From the NCBI RefSeq assembly GCF_047511655.1, contig NC_133401.1, forward strand, positions 14,974,001 through 15,038,000: 64,000 nt of DNA, written 5' to 3'. Position 1 is the first letter of the stretch; each line of letters begins with the position of its first letter. A model generated the notes under the pieces. The model worked only from the letters and a program-made list of their open reading frames with translations. It did no database searches and was not told where the DNA came from. The position numbers and the translations under genes were made by a program. Shown one piece after another: positions 1 to 10,800 of this stretch. The stretch is from Castor canadensis. Taxonomy: Eukaryota > Chordata > Mammalia > Rodentia > Castoridae.

Positions 1-1242
1 CACAATGACATTCAAATACCTTCTGAACATGCGTGACTGAGTCAGCAGAAAGACAAGAGGACTACAGGAGCCCAGAAATGAGAGGGCAGGTTCCAGGTAG
101 GCAAGGGAGCAGTGTCAATTATTAAGTGTGGGGTTTCTCCACTCAAACCCACCTCCTGGCTCAACTCTGCCACAGGCCTGCAAGGCTGACCACATTCTGC
201 TTGCCAGCTGCGCTTTACAATGACTGTCAGTAGGGGGAGCTGTAGAGAGCAGGCATGTAGAGCTGTAGAGGAGGGAGACCCTGCTCCTCTGCTCATTTGC
301 AGGTCCTGTGAGCATCACCGCAGGTCTGCTTCTTCTACTTCTGCACTAGCTCCTTCCCACCACCAGCTTCCTGACACCTGCAGAACCAGCCTCATCCAAA
401 CCCTCTCTCTTGGGGACAGATGTACATGAGGGGATGGGGAACAGATTTGAGTTTCAGCTCCCCAAGACCACATCTCCACACTTGTAACCATCAATTATTC
501 AATTATTTCACCCTTTCTTTTGTTCCCCTACCCCGAGGGGTGGAAGCTGTCCCTGCCTTGCTTCTTCCTCAGACCTGTCTTGCCCTAGCACCAAGTCCTT
601 ACATTAAATTCTGTTACAATAACAGCCTCCAGGTGGGGGCAGGGCTGCCAGGCAGCTCTGATGTGGGTAGCCTGTTCTGGGGCTGAGCCTGGGTGGCCCA
701 GAACTTGACTTTAAACGCCCCCTTGTGGTGGTGGAGGAAGGCAGGAGACAAAGCCTGGCTCCCAGCAGGGAAGATTGCATCCCAGAGAAGGGTGGAACAG
801 CAGGTGGCTGGGTTCTCTCAGAAGGCAACACCCTCAGTAGGTACAGCAGGGACTTCTGCCTGTGGAAACAGGCAGTAGGAGGGCTGTTTGGGCTTCCACA
901 GAGAAAATTCTAACCATGAGTACTCCTCTCAAGGATTTCACATAAAAATTCACACTAGCCATCTGCATGAAGAACCCACAGTGAGCATTTTAAGTGGCTC
1001 TCTGAGCCACTACACCCTGACCTAGGGCAACTCTTCCTTACTGACTGTCCTGCAAGGCAGGCTCTTAGAGGTGTTCTACAGCAGGGCAGGGCGGCACTAA
1101 GGAGGTTGAGAGGCAGGAGCATCTCAAGTTTTAGGCCAGCCTGGCTACATGGCAAGTACAGGGCCAGCAATGCGCTACGAAGCTAGACCCCGTCAGAAAG
1201 GAAGAGAGGGAGGAAGGAAGAAAGGAAGGATTCACAGATATA

Positions 1243-1283
1243 TTCACACACACACATGCGCAAACACACACACACACACACAC
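1243..1283. repeat. (CA)n microsatellite
   Basis: Interrupted CA repeat, preceded by a GGAA-rich stretch at 1198-1230. Confidence 0.85.
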
Positions 1284-1367
1284 CCCTACGAGGACACAGC
1301 TGAGGACCTGAGTTCAGCAGAGATCACAAACTGCACACTTAGACTTGCAAAGTCTGCATATATTGAT

Positions 1368-1585
1368 TTTTTTGTTTGTTTGGTAGCACTGGGTTTGAAT
1401 TCAGGGCCTCACACTTGTGAGGCAGGCGCTGTACCACTTGAGCCACTCCACTAGCCCTCTTTTGTGTTTGGTATTTTTGAGATAGGGGTTCACAAACTAT
1501 TTGCCTGGGGCTGGCCTTGAACCTCAATCCTGATCTCTGCCTCCTAAGTAGCTAGGATTATAGGAGCGAGAAACTGGTGCCTGGC
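1368..1585 (-). repeat. B1+ID composite SINE
   Basis: Reference description of the composite family used below. Read on its sense strand, a 7SL-like B1 head (GGCTCACGCCTATAATCCTA) runs to a 'GACCCTATCTCAAAAA' stretch, then a tRNA-derived ID tail (GGCTGGTGGAGTGGCTCAAG) ends at 'CCCAGTACCACC' and poly(A). This copy is reversed and old. Confidence 0.8.
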
Positions 1586-1872
1586 TAAGGCTACAAATAT
1601 TGAAATTATAAAACACAGTATAAAAATAAGTATGTTTAACAGCTTAAAGGCTCAAATGGAGATATTGACAGTACGATGAAGAAACAAATGACAGTCAAAA
1701 GTGGAAAGTTTTGAAAGAGTGGGAGAAGAACTGTGTGCCCAACATACAGGAGCTGGTTCAAGCAACCCCGTCCTTCTGCCGGTGGTTGGCCGTGACCCAG
1801 TGCTGGTCAATCATATGAAAGAAGGAGGCACTCAGAGCTTCTAGGAGAGATTCTGTCCTTCCTTATTAAATA

Positions 1873-1978
1873 GACAGCCAGGCATGGTGAGGCATGCCTA
1901 TTATCCCAGCACGTGGGAGGTGGAGGCAGGAGGATTGAGAGTTTGATGCCTAGGCTACACAGTGAGACCGAGAGAGAA
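1873..1978 (+). repeat. B1-like SINE monomer
   Basis: CCAGGCATGGTGAGGCATGC through GTGAGACCGAGAGAG; only the 7SL-derived part, ending in a GA repeat. Confidence 0.75.
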
Positions 1979-2865
1979 AAAGAGAGAGAGAGAGATACCA
2001 TGCCACCTCCTCTAACACTTCTTGCTTTGAATGCTGCTGAAGCAATAACCATCTACCAAGCACCCAATCTTTGTTGAGCTGCAAGACCAACTCTGGTTCT
2101 GCCCAATGCTAGCTGCCTCTCCTAAGGAAAGAACCACTTTGATTCCTTCTGCTGCAAGTGAACTTTGAGTTGAGTGTAACTTCTCATTTACTTACTCTTT
2201 TCTAACTGACATACTATGAAATTCCTAAAATTAAAAAAACAAAGCCTTTGGCTGAGAAAGAAATGTAGACTATAACTGTATGTTTCTTTGTGGCCAGCTC
2301 TGATTATGAAAAAGAAACCAGAGACAAAGAAAATTATATAGAAGGGAGACAGGTCCTGGGCCCTGGCTCTATCTCTTTATGAAAGGCTCAGCTGATGGGA
2401 AGGCTGAATTTAGCATCCAGTGACTAAAATGAGGAATTATGCAAAATGGCTGGCACCGTGCCACCACGAGGCAGCGTTCCCCTGAAACCCCTTGCATGAG
2501 AGAGAAAACCACTCTGGAATCACACTTCTCTCATCCACCACCTCCAAGCTTCTGAAATTAAATGTTTTATCTTTAGCCTATGCAAACCCCAAGTCTGTGA
2601 TCCTCCTCTGTATACTGTGCAGGGGAGTGAAAGAACTCTTCATGCTGCGCTGAAGATGGCACTAGCCATCACCAACATGAGGCTCATGCTTGATGTGTAA
2701 GGGACATTAACCCTGACCTCCCTCCTCAGCCCGTTTGCCTTACTTTCATGGTTCTTCTGGCTATATCTAGGTTCTGGGTAGAAACCAGGCATTATGCCCC
2801 AGAGCCTTCATTCAGAGGTGGCCAGAAGTTCCAACAGAAATCTGGCACTCAAGCAAAAATTTATA

Positions 2866-3081
2866 ATTTTTTTTTTTTTTTTTAGCAGTACTGGGGTTTG
2901 AAGTTAGGGCCTTGCACTTACCAGGCAGGTGCTCTATAACTTGAGCCACTCTACCAGCCCTTTTTTGTAAAGGGTTTTTTCGAGATAGGGTCTCAGGAAC
3001 TATTTGCCCAGGCTGGCTTTGAACAGAGGCTCTCCTGACCTCAGACCTAGAATTATAGGTCTGAGCCACCAGCGCCCAGCC
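2866..3081 (-). repeat. B1+ID composite SINE
   Basis: Starts with an 18-base T-run and runs to CCAGCGCCCAGCC; near full length. Confidence 0.85.
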
Positions 3082-3102
3082 AGAAGTTTGAAATCTTGAA
3101 AG

Positions 3103-3672
3103 AAACTGGGCCTGGTGGTGACACGTGTGACCCCAGTTACTCAGGAAACAGAGGAAGAAGGATCTTGAATTCAAGGCCAGTCTGGCAAAGGGAGTGGGAC
3201 TATATCTCAAAAACAAAATACAAAATAACAATAAATGGGGGGCATGTCTCAAGTGGTACACATACACGCACACCATATATATATGCACATATATATAGTC
3301 AATTAATTTTCAGGAAGTCCCAGACTAGGAGAATGAGCTGTGCCTCACATATCTGAGAAAGAAGACATTGTTAACTCCTATGACAAAAAGACAACCTACC
3401 AATAAACAAACAAACAAGACAATAGAGACAAACAACCTAATAAAAACTAAGCAGGAAGTTGGGTGTGGATGCCTATAGTGCATACCTATAATCCTAGCAC
3501 TTGGGAGATGGAGGCAGGAGGATGGAGCGTTTCAGACCAGCCCAGAGGACACAGCAAGACCCTGTCTCAAAAGATCAGGGTCTGGGGATGTACTTGTGCA
3601 GTGTGTGTAAGGCCCTGGGCTCCATTCCTAGCTCCAGATAGACAGAGAGAGAGAGAGAGAGAGAGAGAAAAG
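3103..3672 (+). repeat. two B1-like SINEs and a (GA)n
   Basis: Old copy at 3107-3235, a second with an ID-like end at 3456-3632, and a GA repeat at 3639-3672 at its 3' end. Confidence 0.7.
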
Positions 3673-3784
3673 AGAAGCAGGAGACTTGAGTAGACACTTC
3701 ATACTCTAAATGACTGGCTAACAAGTACATGAAGGCACACAATGTCTTCGACAGAAAATGTAAATTAAAGCCACTACTTGAGGA

Positions 3785-4062
3785 CTGCAGTGCAGCTCAA
3801 TGGTAGAACATGTGCTTAACATGTGCAAAGCCCTGGATTCAATCCCTAAGCATAAAAAACAAAACCAGCCGGGCACCAGTGGCTCACGCCTATAATCCTA
3901 GCTACTCAGGAGGCAGAGATCAGGAGGATCTCAGTTCGAAGCCAGTCTGGGCAAACAGTTTGAGAGATCCTGTCTCCAAGAAACCCATCACAAAAAAGGG
4001 CTGATGGAGTGACTCTAGGCGTAGGCCTTGAGTTCAAACTCCAGTACCACAAGAAAAAAAAA
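3785..4062 (+). repeat. ID element followed by B1+ID composite
   Basis: A free ID copy (GCAGCTCAATGGTAGAACAT) at 3785-3868 abuts a full composite at 3868-4062. Confidence 0.8.
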
Positions 4063-4397
4063 GTTGGAGGGGGAGGACACGGGGAACTTAAAGGGACACT
4101 GGAAGGGCTCTATGTGTTGACCTGAGGATGGAGGTACAGGTGTGTACACACACCAAATCTCTCACCTGGACAGTAAGATCCTTGCACTTTATTGCACACA
4201 GAGTCAACCTCAATTAAAAGCTACTTTTCACTGTAAGAAGAAAACACATCTTGTAGGAAACTGGTTTGTTCACTTAGACTTGTGAGTGCTCTTTGTCACA
4301 GCAGGTTTATTTTTACCCACCCAGAGTTTCACCAATAACCAGCTGGTTAAGTAGGAGCTCACATGTTCGATGTAATGAACTCAGCCAGTTCATGAGA

Positions 4398-4512
4398 GCT
4401 GGCCCACGCCTGAGGACCCAGCTTCTAGGAGGCTGAGGCTTAGGACCCCTTGTGCCTGGGAGTCAGGGCTGGCCTGGTAATACAGCAAGACCCATCTCAA
4501 AAAATTTTTAAA
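4398..4512 (+). repeat. B1-like SINE, diverged
   Basis: CCACGCCTGAGGACCCAGCT to CAAGACCCATCTCAAAA. Confidence 0.6.
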
Positions 4513-4899
4513 AAAATTTCAAAAGGGCTGTGCTGACTTTTTGATGATTCATAGGATAGTCACAGGCATTCTTTCTTGCCAAAATTTGTCACAACTATAA
4601 TGGCTAACAGGCATCCCAAACACTGTAGAATCCCAATTTTCAGTATATCTAAGAGCACCTTGGGGACCTGAGAGAAGCAGCTTTGTCCTCAGGCAGTGCC
4701 TGATTCTGCGGCCAGTGATGCAGGTCACCTGGGATCTCCCCTGGAGGGCGGCTCATACCCTGCACCTGCTTTGTCTCTGCAAGAGGTGATCTTGCAGAGG
4801 GTAGCAATCGGTGTGACTCACTCCACCCCCACGTGACCTCCTGGAGGCCTTGGGGACAGCAGAGGGATGAGGCAGCACCCCTAGTCCAGTCCTACTTAC

Positions 4900-7800
4900 C
4901 TCATAGTCTTGCTCGCTGGTCCCTCCAGCCGAACTGCCCACCAGCACTTCCACAAAGGCCGAGCCGTCGTTCCCAATGTCCACACTGTGTATCTGCTCCT
5001 CCTTCTCCAACTGCGGGTAGAGAAAGGCCACCGTCAGGTCCTAGTCTGCCAGGCCCTGGTCTGGGCTTGCTGCAGGACAGGGATAGAAAGAGGGATCACC
5101 CTGGAATGTCACTATATGTCCCTGGCATGCAATCCAGGGCGTGACGTGGAACAAGAGCACTGAGTGAATACACTGACTCCTACCCTGCACACACTGCTTC
5201 CCCAACTTTTCCAGACTCCTCTGCATCAGCTTATCCACACAGAGCTCTGCTTGGCGGCACCTGCTACGGGTGTAGCTTACTCAAAGTGTCACACAGGCAA
5301 AAGGCATTCAACTTCATGGAGGCTCCCCAGATGGACGGAGGACAAAGGTTGTGCCCAGTTTTGCTCGCGCCAATTGCTGGGATTGAACCACAGCTCTGCT
5401 GTACACTAACTGTAGGACCTTGCTGGCTAGTCTCTTGGAGCCTCAGTTTTCCCATCTATGATGGAGAGGGTCAGCATGTGGAGGATCATGGATATAAATA
5501 GCAAAGCCACAGAGCACAGCATACAGTAGGAGCTTAACTGCTGTCAGTTAGGAAGCATTCTTAGTCAATGTTGGATAACTATTTGTTGAAAGAACCAAAG
5601 AGCTAGCCAGGCATGGTGGCAAATACCTGTAATCCCAGCTGCTGGGGAGGCAGTAGAAGCACAAAAGCTCAAGACTGGCACGGACTAAGGAGGGGACCTT
5701 ACCTGAGGAGTGAAAAAAAAGGGCTGGGATGTGTGGCTCAAGTGGCAGAGCGCAGTGCCTCACTCAAACCCCAGTACCACAAGGGAGGGAGGGAACTACC
5801 TGTAAGAATTCCCCTGAATGATCACCTGCCCTTCCAGAAAGGTGTGCAGGGCCCTGGGGTGCCGGGAAAGACTGAGGCACATCTGCTGTCCAGTCTGGGG
5901 CTCCTTTATCAGGATCCCAGAATGACAAGTTATTACAGCCCTCAAAGGTCCCCAGGTCACTGCCCTACAGTGCCCTCCCCAGGGGAGGCTCTCTGGCTCC
6001 CTTCTGCTCCCTTGCAGTCAGGAGGTCACCAAGACACCACCTGCCAATGCTACAGACAGGAACCTGGCTACATGGAGGGAAGGAGTGGGGGCTTGGAGTA
6101 GGAGGTCATATCACATCCAGCCCATCTGAGAGGCAGCTTCCTCAAGTGAGAACAGCAAGGGTCGTGATAACGGCTCTCCTTCAGAAGGGAGCTGAGACAA
6201 CCAGAATAGCACACACCAACGTGGAATGACAACACAAGGATTGACTTCTCACAACAGCTCTGCAAGGCAGGTGTTATAACGACCTCCATCTCACACATGA
6301 GTAGTGCAGGCAGGAAGTGCAGCAAGGCCTGAGGGAGCCTGAGCTGTGCATCGAGGTGCTTCTGTGTGGAGGAAGAGGCAGCCAGTACAGGGCCAAACCC
6401 AGGCTGAGCCCTGCATGCCTCCTGCACGCCTGACCACACTTCACCAGTCACAACTCTGCCTCTTGTCCAAGAGACACTGGCTCCTGCCCACCTCAGGGCT
6501 TTTGCATCTGCTATTCCCCAATACCTGTCCCACTCTTTCCCATATCTCCTTACTTTTGGAACCTTCCATCCTTCAGGTCTCCACTCAGATGTCACCTTTT
6601 CTGACCGAACTCACCTCCTGTCAGGTGCTACTCTCTAGCCCTAAGCCTGCTTCTCCCTTAGCACCACTCGGGCTTTTTTTTTTTTTTTTAAGTAGTGCTG
6701 AGGATGGAACCCAGGGCCTTGCACATGGTAGGCAAGGACTATACCTGAGCTATGTCCCCAGCCCCCACTTAGTAGTCTATACTTCCACTTTTGTATTTGT
6801 CTAACATTTATCTACCCCATTAGATTTTTAAGCCCCATGGGAGCCAGGAGGATGTGTGAATTGCTCTTGACCAAGTACCAACGTCAAGAACAGGGTCTGG
6901 CCGGGCACAGGTGGCTCATGCCTGTAATCATAGCTACTCAGGAGGTAGAGGTCAGATGTCACGAAGATCGCAGTTCCAAGCTAGCTCAGGAAAATAGTTC
7001 AGGAGACCCTATCTCAAAAAAACCCATCACTAAAAATGGAGTGGCTCAAGTGATAGAATGCCTACCTAGCAAGACTAGCAAGTGTTGAGGCCCTGAGTTC
7101 AAGCCCCAGTACCACCAAAAAAAATTAAAATAAAATAAAAATTCAATCCCAACACCAAAACAAGTGAGAAGGAGAGAGAAAGGGAATGAAAATACCGACG
7201 TGTGCTGTAAGATGGATAAGCCTCCAAACACTCTGCTAAGTAAAAGACCACACATACATTCCTAGGAAACAGCGAACCTGCCGACAGAAAGTAGATCGCT
7301 GGCTGTAAAGGCAACCTGGGGGCGGAGAGGAAGTGGCTGCTTGACGATTCTGTGGTTCAGAGATGGTCATGTGTATAGAGGAGGTGGCTGCAGACCACCC
7401 ACAGTAGACTGACAGCCACTGGACTGGACACCTGAAATGGGTACAGTGGTGAATTTGTGTTCTGTGAAGTTTACCTCAAGGAAAGAACTGAGTGCTCAGT
7501 GAAGGTGAGTGCTCAAGGTAAGGGGGCTGAGGCCCAGGGCCACTGTCACCTGTGGACCATGTTTGTCAGCACACACCTTGCTCAGGAAGACACGACACAT
7601 GAGAGTTGTGAAATAAATGGGATACAGAAGGTTGTCAAAGTTCCTGAGGCATCTTGTGAAAACCCTTGTCTACGTCAATAAACATGTTACGTATCACTAA
7701 AAAGAATGAGGGGGTGCCAGGTGTGGTGGTACATGCCTGTAATCCCAGCACTAAGGAGGCTGAGGTAGGAGGATCACGAGTTGCAGGCCAGCCTGGACTA

Positions 7801-10800
7801 CATATGGAGACCCTGTCTCAAAAAAAAATAAAGCAAGCAGAGTGCATATTTTTATTTTTATTCATTTTCATTTATTTATTTATTGTTTACTTATTTAGCA
7901 GTGCTAGGGATTGATCGCAGGGCATCACATGTTAGGCACGTTCTACCAGAACCAAATGTCTTTTTGTTTTTTATACTATGCTTTTTTATTTTCTTTGTGG
8001 TAGTAGAGTTTGAACTCAGGGCCTAATGCTTGCTAGGCTACAGTGTAGCACTTGAGCCACACCCTCAGCCCCTGCACTACCCACTTTAAAAGGGTAGAGG
8101 AAGCAGATGTACAGATATATTTGTGTGTGCACAGAGTGAAGCAGGAAGTCACACAGTGAACTTCGGTTCTGGTTGCCTCAGGAGCCCAAAACTGGGTAGC
8201 AGAAGTCAGGGGAGAGAACAGGCAGAGACAGGAGGTGGAAAAGAGGGTTTTCTTTTCTTTCTTTCTTTCTCCTTCTTTCCTTCCTTCCACTCCCTCTCTC
8301 CCTTCTTTTTTTTTGTGCTACTGAGATTTGAACTCAGGGCCTATGCCTTGAGCCACTCCACCAGCCCTGTTTTGTGATGGGTTTTTTCAAGATAGGGTCT
8401 TGAGAACTATTTGCCCAGGCTGTCTTCCAACCTCTATTCTCCCGATCTCTGCCTCCTGAGTAGCTAGGATTACAGTCGTGAGTCACCAGCATCTGGCTCT
8501 TCTTTATTTTCCTTTCTTTTTTTCTTTTTCTTTTTTTTTTTTTTTGAGTCACTATATAGCCCAGACTGCCCTCAAACTTCCTATCCTCCTGCCTCAGCCT
8601 CCCTGCTGCTAGGATTATAGGAATACACCATCATGCTCAGCTTAGAGGCTTTCTTTTTCAAAAAGAAAAGTTATTTAAAATCACAATGGTAAAAAAAGAA
8701 AAAAAAAAGAAAGAAAAAGAAAAAAGCACAAGCACACAAAGCACCCACAATGGTTATTTCCACACAAGGAAATACAACACAGGAAAGACAGAAGCAGGAA
8801 GGAAGCCTCTACAGCTACATGCAACAACACAGGTGAAAGCCACAAAGCCATGAATGCCGAGCGAGAACAGCCAGACACAGAGCACAGACTGCATGCTTCT
8901 ACTGACGTAAAACTCAAAGCCACGATAGAGTGAGTGTGCTGTTAAAAATCAGGGCAGTGTGCCTGGTGCAGTAGGAGGCTCAGGCAGGACTGCAAAGTCA
9001 AGGCCAGCCTGGGTTACACATCAAGACCCTATCTCAAAAAACCAATCCAGACAGGGGCTACCCTTGTGGTAGGGGGAGGTGTGATGGGAGAAGGAGGCAG
9101 TGGCAGGAAGGAGCAAGAAGGGACTTCGGGGCCAGGCAGGTGCTGCTCCTCTCCTGCACTGGCTGGGAGCACGTGGGCTCAGGTTTGAAGGGCCACTAGA
9201 CTGAACCATTACTTGTGCATTCTGCTGTCTGTGTGACACACTTCAAAAACAGCCAGGCGCCAGTGTGGCTCATGCCTGTAATCCTCGCTTCTCAGGAAGT
9301 AGAGATCAGAAGCCAGCCCTGGGCAAATAGTTCAGAAGACCCTATCTCGAAAAAACCCTTCACAAAAAAAGGCTGGCAGAATGGCTCAAGGTGTAGGCTC
9401 CGAGTTCAAGCCCCAGTACTGCAAAAAAAAAAAAAAAAAGTCAAAACAAATTTCAAATACCACCGTGGCCTTCTGAGGACCTAGAGAAGTACAAAAACAT
9501 CCAAACAAGCCGTGTGCCACTGTGCTGTTGAACACTGCTTCTAAAGAAAGCACCTGTGGTGACGTGCAGGGCTCCATCTGGATCCGGCCAGTCCTCCCCT
9601 CCAGGCCAGGAGTGGTTGGCAAAGAGATTGAACTCCTTGCCTGGGAGCAGGTGACCAGCTGGCAACAGAGTCTCCTGTGGCCATTGAAAACAACAAAAGG
9701 TGTGTGGGGCCATCACGAGCAGAGGGCTAAGCCCATGTGGCAATACCCAGGGGTTGTGTAACTGTCTGGAGAACACAAAGGGCGGCAGGAAAGCCCACTG
9801 AGGAGCCTGCTGTCTCTGTCCAGAAATGTCACCCTTACCTGTCCTGCACAGGGCAGGTACAACTGGATTTTCCAAATGGTCTGTGGCATACAGTGAGTGA
9901 GTGCCCTGCTCACCCCGCCCCACCCCCCACACTTTATCCCCATCATGGAACCAGAAGGATCCTACCAGGGCTTCAATGGGATTCAGTCCCTCCTCTACTG
10001 CATCTCCACTGGCTCCCATTTCACCCAGGGGAAAGCTTAAGTCCTCACAATGGCTCTCCAGGCCTTGAGTGTTTGGGGGGCTTTCACCCTCACCCCATTT
10101 GCTCATCCCGGCTGACCCCAGCCCAGCACACTGGCCTTCTTGCTGTTTCTCCGGTGTGCCAGGAATGACCTGCTCTGACATCTGCCTCCTCCCTGGATGG
10201 ATGCATAGCTCATTTTACTCAAATGTCACCTGCTGGGGAGGACTTCCCTGCCCTCACCCCACATTCTAATAAAAACATCTGCCACCACCCCTCCCCAGGC
10301 AGGCACTCCCATTCCCTTAAATGTGTTTTGTTTTGTGTTACTGGGGTTTGAACTCAGGGCCTCATACTTGTAAGGCAGGTGCTCTATCACTAGAGCCACT
10401 CCACCAGCTCTTTTTGCTCTGGTTATTTGGAGCACTTTTTGCCCAGGGCGGGCTGGATGAGCCTCCTATTTGTTTCCCATGGTAGCTGGGATGGCAGACT
10501 TGTGTTGCCATGACTAGCTTTTTCTGTTGAGACAGGGTCTTGCGAGCTTTTTTTACCCAGGTTGGCCTGGAACCTCAATCCTCCCTATCTTAGGCTACCA
10601 TGTAGCTGGGATGACAGGCAACAGGCACACAATACTGTACCCAGCTATTGGTTGAGATGGGGTCTTGCGAACTAGTTGCCCAGGCTGGCTTTGAACCTCA
10701 GTTCTTCTGATCTATGCCTCCAGAGTGCTAGGATTACAGGCATGAACCACCAGCACCCAGTCCAGTCCTCTTCCTTGTTGAATTTCCTCCCAAGAGTTCA

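Larger units (their letters stand above)
1..4899 (-). other. XRCC1: XRCC1 intron 3 (partial)
   Basis: No coding exon is recognisable. The stretch holds SINEs (listed separately), a CA repeat and unique intronic sequence. About 2090-2860 shows no repeat I can name. Confidence 0.8.

Noticed and set aside
2812-3288. 158-residue frame and similar frames at many SINEs
   Set aside because: Translations such as 'GRVAQVIEHLPGK' recur at every reversed ID tail, so they are translated SINE, not genes.
1-4899. XRCC1 exon 4
   Set aside because: No minus-strand segment encodes the expected VLLVTSSFMSPSE text; it must lie left of the window.
9453-10181. 242-residue open frame on the minus strand in XRCC1 intron 2
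   Set aside because: Covers an L2 relic and unique intron, with no recognisable domain and no codon or splice support.
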